Source of the DNA: Dirofilaria immitis
Taxonomy: Eukaryota > Nematoda > Chromadorea > Rhabditida > Onchocercidae
DNA: 64,000 bases
NCBI GenBank assembly: GCA_024305405.1
Contig: JAKNDB010000092.1
Span: 2,883,501 to 2,947,500, forward strand
Direction: 5' to 3'
Position 1 is the first letter of the stretch, and every line of letters begins with the position of its first letter. The position numbers were made by a program, and so were the translations under genes. The notes under the pieces were generated by a model. That model searched no databases, had not been told where the DNA came from, and worked only from the letters and a program-made list of their open reading frames with translations. This document shows, one piece after another, positions 36,511 to 50,800 of this stretch.

Positions 36511-39015
36511 ATGGGATATGGCTTATTCATAATGACTGCTTCAATGTTATCAAGCCAGCAAAGAAATAACTTCAAATGTGATAAAATGAAATAAATGATG
36601 GATATGATAATTCTCTCATAATATTTAGCACCACAGACAATTTCTTCAATATAATACTGTTTCAGCATTAGTAAAAAGTAGATAAAATTTTAATAGTTAT
36701 TATTACTCATTTAATGAATTCATAAAATCCATAATAATGTTATTTTGAAGCATGCAGTATTTTATGACATCAAATTTCTCCGATCGGTCAATAAATGCTT
36801 TTTTTACAACTTTCATTCAAACCTCTGGCATGTACTAGCAAACATAACTTCTTTAGTCTTTTACATGTTTTGTAATCCATAATAAACAAAACAGTTCTAA
36901 ATCAAAGATCAATAATTGATATTGCTACTATGCAGAACATTTAGATTTCATCAGCATCGTATCTGGTGGATCAATTGTTTGATATTCCAAGACATTCTGA
37001 AAGTATAGCGTATCGAAATTTGATCTTTTCAGTTACAAAACATTTTTTGCGAATTAATGAACTCATAAACTGTTTTTGCCATATGACCTGTTTAGAATTT
37101 TTCATTTGATTCACTTCCTTCAACGACTGAAACATGAATTTTAAATATTTTAAGATTGTTATGATTTAAAAATATTTACTTGGTTTCTTTTCTTTTTTTG
37201 ACTATGGAACCAATTGGGAAAATTTTATGAAATTCTGATCTGGAAAAAATTATCTAATAATCCTTACTATAACACAAATTTTATTACATAAAGAACTCAT
37301 TAATTCTTTTCTACTAATGCGTCATATCGTTAACGTATACGCATAATTTCATTTACTTTACATCACAGCTGAAATATATAAATCCATGCATGATAGCAGT
37401 AATGTGAACAAAAGTTTACGGATTTGAGTTTTCTTAATTAATTGATATTTTTTCCTCTGTAGTACAGTGACTTTTGTCATTTTAAAAAGATTTCGCTTAT
37501 TTTTATTTTAATCTGAAGTGCTGCATTCACAGATCTGCATAAATTTGTAGGATTAAACTTTAATGAAATAAAAACATGAAATCATTTACTATCATAAAAC
37601 GAATAATCAGAAAATAATTCGAAAATAGTAAGTCATTTGCTCTAGAATTCATGAATATCAAAATAAAAATCATCTTTCAAAATTTAATTATTTACATATA
37701 AAGTTTGCAAGATTATTTCCATATTAATTTCTTTCTATTTCTTTATAATAATTATCAAGATCACAGAATACTTATAAAGAAAAAATCATATAAAAATCCT
37801 TTTGGAGTTTAAAACCATGTGGGAAAAACTTGTACTCATTCATCTACAACAATTCAAATTTTATTTTTCAAAGATTTAGATTTTATTCCTTAAATATACA
37901 ATACATTTGAAAAATCACTAATACAAAGAAAAAAATTTATGCATCTTTTGTGAGCTAGTAGTCTTATAATAAAGAAAGAAAAAGTTTTTTCTTATCATAA
38001 AGATAAATGGATCAGTAAAATTTAATATGCAGCACGTTATTTAATCTGCGCATAATGGAATAATCGATAGCAGAATAAAAAAGTAGTATTATAATAGTAG
38101 GTTGGAATAAACATCTTTATCAGTTTCATAACTATGTATATTTTGAAAATCTGAAAAGTTGTTATACGCAAGGAATAAAAATAAACAATCGAAGCTGAAA
38201 ACAAGCAGATTAATTGTTGCAGATCTGAAACACTTTCAGAACAACAATAAATCAATAACATTCATAACATCACATCAAAATAAAAGTCATTATCTGGCAT
38301 GTTGTCTGTACTTATTCGCCCCTTTTGAACTAAATTTTTAAGGTAGTGAAAACTCATATTTAACAAAAATTATATTTTTTCTGTCGATCCTATTCGGTGT
38401 TATTAAATTCTATTCTTATTAAAGCAAAATTGAGATTCGACATCACTATTCATCCAAAAACATCATACTTTCAATATAATTTTAATTCTTTGATAGATTT
38501 TTCTCTCAGATTTTGCGACCAACTATCACCGAATTTCATCTCTTCTCTTCCTAAAGTGTGGCAGAAAGTTAATGACAGATTTCTAACCATCGTTGAGTGC
38601 ACTCAGTTAGCATGAGAAAACTTTACATTCATCGAGTAGTTGGAAAATTTAGCTTTCATATTATACCTGATTTTTATAAATTTTAAGCAATAATAATCTC
38701 ACTTTAAAAATCAAATGACACTTTGCTCTCTTCTTTATTTACTTCTTATCGAAATGATTTCTTCGTAGCTTATTGACTTATTCATTTTTCCTTACACAAG
38801 TCTGCCACATTCGAGCTAATCCATTTCTTTCACCAAAGAAGTAAGAAGACCAGTTTCACATTCGAAGAAATGAAATAATCTAACTCTAAAGTATGTGAAA
38901 ATATTATGCGAAAGCAAAATGGGTGAAATATGGCACATTATTTTCTACTCAAGTAAAATATTCGGATTTTTCAATCGTTGTTCTTGCAATTTTAATCTAG
39001 CCGTCTTTTGCAAAT
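36511..39015. other. No recognisable gene
   Basis: AT-rich intergenic DNA; short ORFs on both strands lack motifs and splice support. Confidence 0.55.
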
Positions 39016-39546
39016 ATGCGCTATAGTGGTCGTAACTTCATCCACCTTGTTCCATCGGTAGACGATGCAGTTATTACTGATATAGAGAAAACGGTGGTGT
39101 AAAGTTTGATGAAAATTCTGAACAAGTAAAGGAATTGAATGGTTACTTAACTTTCAGAAATAACAACTAAAAATTACTATAAATAGTACTAAGTTTCAGA
39201 ATTTTACCATTGATGATAGCGAAGTCCGCATCGTCTATTAATTCTTCAACTGGTATCAAGCAGACATGTTTACCAATTAAATTTTGCAGTGTCGCTGTCC
39301 AGGATGACAAAGATTTGTCTTCTTATATTCCTTTCTTTGTTTAAGAAAATGAACAACTGCTCGAGCACATATTTTTGCACTAAAAATCGATCGAATGGTA
39401 ATGGATTACCAATGGATTATCTATGTATTGAATATAATCCAATACATAGGTTCCGAGTTGAGAAAATACCTTTGTCTTCTTCTGTAAATGTCAATCATAC
39501 AATTTCAAGTATATCATTTAAGACAAGTTTAATGATGATAACATAA
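39016..39546. other. Ambiguous coding-like debris
   Basis: On +, 39016-39102 reads ATG to TAA as a 28-residue frame (FIHLVPSVDDAVITDIEKT). On -, 39230-39310 is open (LQNLIGKHVCLIP, EELIDDADFAIIN) with a GTAAAA donor and a possible last exon near 39060-39030. The two strands cannot both be right. A segment starting at 39309 (+) recurs near 40746. Probably remnants of a degraded gene or repeat. Confidence 0.25.
39421..39449. repeat. 10-bp perfect inverted repeat
   Basis: CTATGTATTG and CAATACATAG flank a nine-base AT-rich centre. Confidence 0.6.
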
Positions 39547-40702
39547 TTCAAGAAAAAAATAAGATTAAAAGAAGACGCCCGCCTTGTTGAATAAATCAAC
39601 CGCATCGATGGACATCTTGAATAACGGTTAGGTGATCAGGATCCTCTTATTTCGTGAGTGGGGATCCTGGTACAATTGTGATTGTAAGGAATAGGGTTGT
39701 TAGCGTGTAGGAGTACGGCTCATAGACAAAGGCGTCAATTTTAGCTTACGTACAGTAAAATACGCACATACAACATATACCCTTTGTCTTTAATCCAACA
39801 ACAGAAAGGAAAGCATTGAATTTCTTATTTTCTAGTTCTCGCAGTTTCAACATCATTGAAACAAAATTTTTGTTGTCCCATTTTAATCACTGTTCCAGCT
39901 GCTTCATTGATAGGCTACTGCTACTAACATGATAGCTCTTGAATAGATCAAAGGTTAGGGCAAAATTGTCTGCTTGAACCCTAATTTATTTCAGGATATA
40001 TCCTTGTAATGCATGTGACTACAAATTTAAGCGTTGATCGAATTTCATCAACATGTTTTTATTTGTGATAACACACGAAATATTACTTGTTTCTTTTTAT
40101 AATTATCACAGGCCAGCTTATGTCGTAAGTGTTCCTCCTTTATCTGATTCTTTTACTGAGAAAACTTTTATTGTGGGACTTCATTGAAAGGTTATTTGAT
40201 AACAGGAAATATTCATTTTCCTTCAATTCATTTCGTGTAATAACAGTAAGAGCTATTCTTGCATGGCATATCGTAAATTTCACAATTATTTTTTTTAATT
40301 TATCTTGTCAAAGATTATGCATGTTAATTTTCCGGTATCTTTTTTCTGAGTTGTTGATATTTACGAGGATAATTAAAATTCCCTGTTTAATATTTCAGTA
40401 AAAACTTCATTTTATTCAGGCTGATAGTAGAATTTGAGCTGCTAAAGAATTTCATCTATCTTGCAATTTTATATTTTGTTAATAGAAGTAATTAAACGTT
40501 AGAAAATAGAACTGTGCTTTTGAATCATGCCTTTATTATATTGTCTTTTACGATGAACGGAAAAAGATCATCATATAATCGATTTTACAACAGTATTTTT
40601 ATTAAAAATAATAAGCCCGGGAGCTAAAGTTATAATCTAACTTATGTTTAATACGCCTTCGTTGAATTTGCTCTTCGTTATGATAATTGCTTTACTGTCC
40701 GT

Positions 40703-40856
40703 TAAACCCATTCCAACTTATTATAATTCTGTAAATTTTTTTTAAAGATTTGTCTTCTTATATTCCTTTATTTATCCAAGAAGATGAGCAATCACTTGGA
40801 ACAAAAGCTTGCTAAACCCATTCCAACTTACTATAATCCTGTAATTTTTTTCTTAA
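40703..40856. repeat. Local duplication
   Basis: TAAACCCATTCCAACTTATT... at about 40703-40748 recurs at 40814-40856 with few changes. Between the copies lies a segment (GATTTGTCTTCTTATATTCC) also found at 39313. The area looks built from copied fragments. Confidence 0.7.
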
Positions 40857-41442
40857 TTCGGCACTTAATAAATTTCATTTTGAAATTCCTGCGATATCAC
40901 TGATTAAAAAATCTGCAAATTGATAAAATGCTTTTAAAATGCTATGCTGTATTTTCTTTCTCAAAAGCAAAAAGTGATGAATGTTTTGTAATCATGTAGG
41001 TAATTGAAGTAAGAAAAGTTAAAGTGATCAAAATGGAGATTTATGTGATAAATAGTTTAGTGCATTAATCAATGGCATTGAATTATTAACATGACATTGT
41101 AGATTAGAAGAAAGCATATTTCCCAACACGACTATCAGGTAAAATGAAGAAAAGGATAATGTTTGCAAGAACAATTGTACACAACCTAGGAATTATATTG
41201 GTTGAAACAACCTTAGAGTAGATCCATTTTACATCAAATATAGTGAATGAGATAATAAAATTTGTTAAAGACCATAATATATATTAATGAAATATATATT
41301 AATACAATATTGAAGAAGTATAGCCTCCTTTCAACTCTATCTCCAATCTGTAAGCCAGATAATATGAATAATGAAGAAGGTACTACATATGTACTAGAAG
41401 GTAGTACATATGTATATCCTTTTCTAGGTTTTTGATTGAATC

Positions 41443-41664
41443 GTTGGATTTGTAGCTGGTCAAACAGCGCCTCCAGGAAGACGCATGGGGCACTCTGGGG
41501 CTATTATCTCTTCTAGTAGTGGAAGTGCCGCTGCAAAGTTAGAGGTTATGAAAAGTGCGAGAATTGCAATTGCAGAAACTTCAGCGGTGATTGGTAAAAA
41601 GATTTTAGAGGTGATGCATCAAGTTTGGAGAAGACATATATATGGAAAAGGTAATAATTTTTAA
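41443..41664 (+). pseudogene. Succinyl-CoA ligase alpha subunit, isolated C-terminal fragment
   Basis: The frame encodes [20 protein letters not shown], then IISSSSGSAAAK and a helical end, matching the highly conserved C-terminal half-domain of succinate-CoA ligase alpha (human SUCLG1 [20 protein letters not shown]). The enzyme is a mitochondrial TCA-cycle protein that interconverts succinyl-CoA and succinate. The frame has an in-phase TGA six bases before the match begins, and no other part of the roughly 300-residue protein was found in the surrounding DNA. It ends TAA at 41662-41664, or at a possible donor GTAATA at 41651. Best read as a copied exon or a remnant. A bacterial (Wolbachia sucD) origin by transfer is an alternative that I cannot test here. 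Confidence 0.8.
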
Positions 41665-44600
41665 TTTATTTTACGAAAAGATTCCGAATTAAAAAATATA
41701 TTATAAATAATTCATTATATTTCCGAACCTTCAAATAATGCGAAAATTTTTATTACTATAAATTAAAAAATTGCAAGAAAACGCTTTTCTTTGAACATAG
41801 CACTGCTTAGTAATTTTCTGTCATTCAGTTTTTACTTCTCATGAAATTATCATTTGTCACTTCATTATTTTTTTATAATAGCAGTTTAGCCATCAGATTC
41901 ATATTACTAATTGTAATAATCTTTCAATAGTAAAAGATTATTTCGATTATTTCGATTTTGACAGTTTCTTTGGTATACTGTGTTCAATAGTTGATTGAAT
42001 TCCAGTCGTAAGCATTGATGTTTAGCGTTTCCTGGATCAGGTATTTTATCCGAATTTAGTTCTGTCATAAATAATTGATTCTTTTTAAATTTATGTTTAC
42101 CTCGTTAAGAATATTTCTTCATCTCGTGTTTTAATTGAATTTTTCATATTGATTATAATATCACCATTTATTGAATGGAGACTGATAAATTCACGCCATT
42201 GTTTCATTTCCTGATCGAAAACAAATGAGTTTGCAATTCATTTATAGTAACATGATTCTTTTGGGTATTAAATTTTCTAATTTTTCTATCTAAACAATAA
42301 TTTGTACTCTTTTTCGTTCTAGAAAACAATATTTTTATTAGTTACTTATTTCCCATTTTGATTTTCACATAGTATATTAAATATTTCTATCATATAGATA
42401 AATTTCTTCTTCCATAAATGTGAAATTTGAAATTGATTGACATCTCTTACCTAACTAAATGAATATTAAATTTCATTATTCATTATCCATTTATTGAAAA
42501 AAATTTGTTTTAAGTTATTATCATTTAGTTTTTTTGATTCGTTAAACCTTTACATGTGGAGAAACAGGCGATATAATTGTTTGGACCGACATGGTATAAT
42601 GGTTTGATCCGATTTTGGAGATTTGATACGACAGATAACATCTTTCTTATGATCTAAGAAAGACTTGAGCAATAGTTTCATCTGATTGCTTTGGTTCGGT
42701 TGATCAAATTTCTAGCTTATTCTGCTTATTGTTTTCCATCAATTTTTCATCATCTATTTCTAGAGAATATAATACATTTATTGGTCTATTAAGATTGTAT
42801 CCGTTTGGCATTTTTACCAACGTATTCCTAACTTCTCCATCTTTATTCCTTTTTGATTTCCTTTATTTTACTTAATTCCAATATCCATGAGAAACCTCCG
42901 GTTCATTGAACAGTGCTATTTCTCCTATACGTGGCATTTTTATTTTTGAAATTTTAGGGAAAACATGTTCTTTTTGTGTTCTTTCGCCACGGATAATTAA
43001 GTAGTCATTTTTCCGTATTTCTTAAAATATATGCAATATTTAATAAATTCTCCTTTAATGTTTGTTTGATTTATGAGGATTAGATTCACCATGATCATGA
43101 CCGTTATAGACTGTAAAGTAAGAGGAAGGAAATACATTGAGCAGATCACAACATAATCTTCATAAACCAAGCGCTAGCTAGTAGTCAAGAATTGAGTATT
43201 CTTTCTAGTTTTATTATTAATAAAGTTATCAATTTTATTTCCTATAATAATTTTCTTCCAATATCTCTTCTCATTGCCCTTCTTATTAATGCAATTAATT
43301 TCCATAAATTTCCTCCGCTCTACAGGGCTCTCGGTATTGTATTGGATCATTTCCTTTTTGCCATATAATCGTTAGATATTTTTCTCATGATAGCTTCTAA
43401 AATTAACTGGAATTAAGCTGATTTATTACTTAGATCAATTCTGAGTATCCACGACGAACTATAAACCTTCTTAGAATATGCGAAAAATTTTTTACAGATA
43501 AACTTTTCACCAGTTCCAACCATACGGCTCTTGTGGTGAAATATGGAAATGGAATATTGTATCCAATCTTTTCATTCTCCAATATTATTTAAATTAAAAG
43601 AGGGTCCAGATAATCAATTTAACTTGAGAGAAAGATCTAAAACGTTTGACTCGTGTTCAGATCCATCTTTCACATGCTATGCATTTATTAATAACTCATT
43701 TGTTTTCGTTTTTCTCTTCAGAAACCAAAATTTACGCCTCATCTCAGATGGATAGTTCCAGCATAATATAACTAACTCTTCATGTTTTCATTGTATAAGA
43801 AGTTCTGTTCCTTGATTAGCCTTATGGAGATAAATTAAATATTTGTTATTTTCATCTAGTTCTAAGTTTCCCAATCAACCCTTTCATCTCGAAAATTTTT
43901 CCTCTTCATCGTATTAAAGACTCCATTTACTTATTTGTCTTTAGTCAAAGCATCCTATTGTGCTTCTTTGACTAATATCTAATCTGTTAATTTGTAATCG
44001 TTGATAGTGAATAGACTTTTCTGATTTTAAATCGGTTGTAATCATGATAATTTTTACTTCTTTGATAATTCTATGAATTTGAGGATTCAGCCGGTTGTTC
44101 CTAATAATCCTAACCATTCACTAAATGATTTTCATTAATAAATTTTATTTTTGAATAAGCATTTGAACGACTAAAATTAGGAATCTGTCCATAACGTTGT
44201 TACATTTTCAAAATTCAGCTGTTTAAACCAGCTGAATTATCTCCATCTTCATTTTCATAGTCTTCTTTAATTTCGATTTCTCATTGTGGCCAGTTTAATT
44301 CTTCTTCTTTTAGCCATGTTAGTTTTTCCATCATAGCTCGTAATTTTTAATCCTTTAGATGAAAATCCTTTAGTTGCCATATTAGTTAAAGTGTGTGTTC
44401 ACTGGGAAGAAATGAAATTGTTGTGGTTCAATTCTGTGCAGCGTTGGCAACAATCGAGAATGATTTTATATCTAATATAGCGAACTTTAAGAATCTGTCC
44501 ATAACATTGTTACATTTTCGAAATGCAGCTGTTTAATTACGAATTGAGCAGCTTTCACTCTTATGAGTATAGCTAGTAATTTCATGCGAGGTACGATCAT

Positions 44601-44868
44601 ATTTTAATAGGTGCAATTCGAGAAATAGCAAAAACCAGATATGTTACTTTTTATTGAATTCCTTAACTTCCGAACATATGCAGTTGATGAATAAATCGTA
44701 TTAATGCATCAATGAAGAATAAATTTGTGTTCGCGTCAAGAAAATTGAGATGCAGTAACTTATCAGCCATTCCTTTGTAAATGTGATCTATACTCGGAAA
44801 GTTCTTGTCTTTTTCACTTATAGCTTGATACCATAAATAATATAATTCTATTTATTTTATAGTATATA
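41665..44868. other. Gene-poor stretch with a dispersed repeat
   Basis: No supported gene. A segment of about 46 bases (GAATCTGTCCATAAC...CAGCTGTTTA) occurs at 44180-44225 and again at 44491-44535 with a few substitutions. Confidence 0.55.
44180..44535. repeat. Two copies of a ~46-bp direct repeat
   Basis: Copies at 44180-44225 and 44491-44535 share GAATCTGTCCATAAC, TTGTTACATTTTC and CAGCTGTTTA. The first copy runs into CAGCTGTTTAAACCAGCTG, a near-palindrome. Confidence 0.75.
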
Positions 44869-44870
44869 AA

Positions 44871-45717
<847 letters not shown>

Positions 45718-47089
45718 AACTGAGATACACATTGTTGTTACTGTGACTGTTGATTATCGATATATTTCATCAATTGAATTCTTACTATTTAGTCAATTTA
45801 TCATGCTTTATTTTTCTCTTAGCTTTATTTATAATAATTTTTCTAATATTATTGCTGTTGCTTACTTATAAGTTATTCATTTGTTGCCTGATATTTTTTT
45901 TTAAATGAAATTTCCTCTCTCACGTTTGCCTACGCATTTCATAATCTTTACATTACATTTATGCTCATCTACTGAAGCATGCACAATACCCAAACACATA
46001 TAGGTGTAGATTATGGAAATGAGTTTTGCTTTATTAAATCAGATCATTGCACACACGATGTACAAAAATTGTTTGGGAGAAAAAATTTTACTCAATTGCA
46101 ACATTTTTTGCGCATGTTCGTACTGATGTGGAACCAATTTGCGGAATACTGGTAAATGGTTTTTCCCAATTATAACGTTTGAAGGTTCATGTGTATTTCA
46201 AAGGATCATACTGTTATGGAGAAATTATTAACTCTTCTAACTGAACGCCGCCGCATGATTATCTTTCGTTGATAATCATTTCGATTTATAAATTTCATTT
46301 CCTGTGTTGTTGTACGCACTGATATTAGATATATTAGGTACTGTATTTCGCATGAAAATCCTGCATAGTTATCAGTATTTCATCAAAATTACATGATGAC
46401 GTTTAATGCCTTTTTCCCATATTATTTCGTTTCATTTCAACATCAAATTATAGGAAATTATTATATATCAAAGCATTATGTTTATGAGAAAGACACACGC
46501 GAATACACGGACGCACTATTTGAAACTTAAAGTTGAACCATAAAACTGATAAATTTGCAGCGAATCAAAAAGCAATTCACATTTCTGCCAACATAAAAAC
46601 TACAAGTGTATGTTGCTCAGGTATTGGAGCATTTTTCACTAATTTAAATAGTAAGCATCAGAAATAATAAAGTTGATCATACATGCTTAATCTAAATAGT
46701 AATTGCATCAATTCCTAATTCTTGCACTAACATTAAACAGGCGGAAATTAAAATAACATTTTTGTTCTGATTCCGCAATCGTTTTCTTCGATAAGAAATA
46801 TTTTAATAATCTGATAAATTTTCTTTGATAGACAAGCAAATACAAAAGTTCAATCAAGATCTTGTTCCATCAAAACAGAAATTCATTATTTATATCATTG
46901 ACAGCGTTTTAGCCACATAAGAACTAACAAGTAAAGTGAACAAAAATATAAAAGGTTATGATAATAAAAGATATGCAAAAAAGCATAAAATATATTAAGA
47001 AAAGCATAAAAAATGAAGTGATAATATAGAAATAAAATATATATAAATAAAGGGAGTATATTCATCTATTAGAATATACTGTCATTGCA
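45718..47089. other. Spacer between two convergent zinc-finger relics
   Basis: AT-rich; may include further unrecognisable finger remnants near the left end. No gene supported. Confidence 0.5.
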
Positions 47090-47815
47090 TTATACGAATG
47101 GCTTCTCGATGTTATGAATTATCATATGACCTTTTAAATTCGTTTCACGATTAAAATTTCTCTCACATTCCGGACAATTGTAAGGTTTCACACCGTTATG
47201 AATTCGCATATGGATTTTCAAATTTGATGATTGCGAGAAACTTTTCCCAAAAGCTGAACAACGGTGGGAACCAGTATTAGTTCACATATGTCTTTGTAAA
47301 TTCCCTTTGAATTAAAAATTCTCTGATCGGAATAACTGTAAAGCTTCGCCGGTATGAATTCGCATATGGCTTTTCAAATTCAATGATTGCGAGAAATTGA
47401 AAGCTTTTCACCGCTGTGAGTTCGCATTCCTTTTTCAAACTGCCTGACATTTCTTTTCCGCATACATTACACTTATTTTTCGTTGTCTTTTTTCTGTTTT
47501 CTTCTTCGTCATTCGTTTCTTGAATCGATAAATTCGATGGTTTTCTGTGCTCATCATTCATTATTTTAATTAATTTTTTTGGCTCATTCTCTGCTTTTTG
47601 AATTAATATATTACATTGATTCTCTGCTTCTCTTATATTCACTTTTGGAATAAATAAATCTAACACTTCTGTTTATTCTTCATTCATTTCCATCACTGAT
47701 AAGTCTAACTTCCGTTTGTTTCTCATTCACTTCCATCACTGATAAGTTCAATGCTTCTCTTTGTTCCTTACTCAATTTTAATAAATTGATCGGCTTTATC
47801 AATTGTGGTTTTACT
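47090..47815 (-). pseudogene. Second C2H2 zinc-finger relic, paralogue of the 44.9-kb copy
   Basis: Read on the minus strand, the left copy's acidic start recurs: LSKEQREALNLSVME, a MEMNEE segment, then IPKVNIREAENQ and QKAENEPKKL. In the copy at 44.9 kb the codons are GAA GAA CAA; here the last is TAA, a nonsense change. A degenerate finger (CNVCGKEM) follows, then shifted fragments, then two good fingers near the 3' end (HMRIHNGVKPYNCPEC, ERNFNRETNLKGHMIIH) and stop TAA at 47090-47092. Clearly a pseudogene. It points toward the 44.9-kb copy, so the pair is an inverted duplication. Confidence 0.8.
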
Positions 47816-50800
47816 TCCTCAAATTATATAATATTACCCATTACCCATCTCATACTCCCTTTAAATTTTGAAATCTTGAAAATAATGCAGTCTTATATCA
47901 TTCTTTTTAATTAATTTACCGTTTGAATGTTGCATAATTGAAAGACGAAGAAGAAAAACAAACGAAATGCATCTAAAAAATATTCAAATTTATTAGTATA
48001 CGACACAATTACATCGAAGAAATTGCATTATCTGATTGAGCGTCCCACAAGGGATTCATTCGATCATGAGAAAATTTTTTTAACAAATGTTTTTCCAAAT
48101 AAATTAATATTGAAAATTAAAGATCTTGCAATCAATATTAGCAAAGTATAGCTCACTTGATCACTTATATCATAAGCATAGTTAGTTATTCCTACTGGAG
48201 ATCGGCTCTAGATATTATACAGTAAAGTTTGTACAACTTGTATAACTAAGGAAAAATAATATTGTCATAGGGAGAGATCACAAGATTTTTACAAAACTAT
48301 AAGAAAATAAATTTTTTTTTTGAAGAGTCGCTTATTAACATGTTTATAGTAAAATATTCTCTAATAAAGTTAAAGAGAATGAAGCTTATAGATCAAAAAT
48401 TTGTGGTAAAGAATTTAATGCAGGAATAAATTGGTCATTTCTGCCAGCCTCAACTGCATAAATCGCTAATAACTGTATATATAAATCCTCGTTCCGGTAG
48501 GAGTGTCGATCTACGTATAAGAGAAATAGCAATCCACGTATAATAATTTAGGGGAAATTATTCGATCAATGTTTAACGCCATTGTTTAACCCTTTACATC
48601 AAAAGAATTTATTTGAATTGCTGTTATTGTACTGTTTGAAATAATTTATGCAAAGCTATTATACATTTTTTTTCCATAATTTCATTTTATTTCAATTTTT
48701 TCATACATTCTTAATGAGACCATACTAGCGGAGAGACGAAAATCGTATTAATAAATCTTTTCTATTTATACATATATATATATATATAATGTCGAAATAG
48801 TTTCATCAACGCTTTTACTCGGATTTGCAAATTTTTAACTAAATTTAAACTTATTTTTAAAAATAGATGAAAAGATGAAAATGTTTGAAAATATCGATAT
48901 TTGAAATTTCACATGGAAAAAGGCATCATCTATGACTAATAAGTTTGTTACTGAAATTATGCAAATTTTGTAATAGTTGATTGCATTAATATATACCGAA
49001 TATTCCACCGACCAGTATGAAAAAAAAAGACACTTAGAAAAATTAGTAACTAAATATACCAATTAAATTTGTAAAATGGATCATAAATGAATGAAATTAT
49101 GATATTATTTCGGAAAACTAGGAAAAAATCAAAAATTAAGTAAATCAGTTTGGTTGGATCAATCAGAATCTATATTCTGAAATTTTCAATGAAACAGATC
49201 AAAAACATTACAACCGACATATTCAATTTTAAATGATGGCAGGTAAAAAATATCGCAGAAAGGTTAATGTGATTGGTGGTACATGGGAAGATGCTCGATC
49301 TGGTAGCTAGTTCTTATCACTTAAAAGGCATTGATATTATAGGGATATCCAGTGAATGAAATCAGAATCCATAGTTTTAGGTGTAGTTTTTAGATTTTAA
49401 CATATTAAATATTATCACAAATTGTCATTTGCTGAACAAACTGTTTAGAACTTGTTCAACTTTGTTTGCTCTGATATGTTCCACGCAAAAATTATATGGT
49501 ATTGCATTGCTCAACGAGTTCTCGACGGCAACACTTGGCATCGATTATTCCGGATACGCAGATGGATTTCCATTCGTGAATCGAGACCGATTTATTAATG
49601 AATCATTCCCTCATATACTTTTTGCAGTAATGAAATGGAAGCATCACATGCTGTTGTTGAATTTAAGAAAAATCGATGCACACTCCCTCTTTCTACACTA
49701 AGTTTTGTGAAAACATTGTCAGTAATACTTATAGATTTGCGGAACCTTGAAGTCATTGAGCATAACTTTTCTGCTTATAAACTGATTTATGACTCTTAAA
49801 TATAGGCACAACTTTCGCTAAAATAATTTTCTCACATTCTGATATAAAAAAGAATTTTAATGATTTTTTAGAAGCGTTTTTATAAATGGATTCGGATTAA
49901 TGAATTTTTTTAGTAGAAGAGCAATATACATGCAGAAACCAAAAGTATAAAGTTCTTTGAAAAGAAAATCAAATTATCTAGTGATAAAAAATTGAAATCA
50001 AAGATACAAATGTAAAAAAACTAATCATGATTGATGGTGGTAGAAAATTAAAGCGACAACTAAGACAGTTCCAGTAAGGTAGTCCAATATTGTTAATCAA
50101 AAATTCCATCATCCTGACGACAGAACATATAAGCAAGATATAAATAATATAAAATATAGCATAACAATAGTAAATTCTCATATATCATAAGGCATTCAAA
50201 AGAGTAGAGGACCTAATGTCTCAACAATAAAAAAAGTGGTTAACATTTTCGATCACTAAATAATTTACCATCTGTAGGCTTTGAATAGACAAAGTAACGA
50301 ACAAATGCTTGTAGATTCCATATACAATTATTTTAGCAAACAACTAAAAATTTTATTAACGATAGAGTATACGTCCGAAGATTGCGCTGTTTAAAAATCA
50401 AAGTTGTGCTTCAAGTCGACCAAAAGAGATTAAGAGTACCTGCATACTATGAAAACAATTTGCTTTATCCTTATAATCTAAACAGATTAATTGTTTTTTA
50501 CTGCTTTCTAAATGACTCAAATATCTTTCATTAACAATATAATCTCAATAAGAGGAACATAATTTATTTAATAATTAGAAAAATTTATTTGTAATTAGCT
50601 CAGAGGTCGTAATGCAACTGTATCGATCATATTGTCTGCTCATAGTAAAGTTTCAGTTCTCTAAAACGAATTGCAAAGTATTCAAAAAAATTGCATCGAT
50701 TTTCTTTATTTTGTTTTTTTTTCTTGCTAATTACTATAATTTCTTTTTGCTCTGCAATGACCTAATTAAGAAAGAAATTAGTCTGATTTTCGTTTCTAAT

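Noticed and set aside
49429..49701. 90-codon + strand open frame
   Set aside because: No motif, splice support or neighbouring exon; length is compatible with chance for one of many frames scanned.
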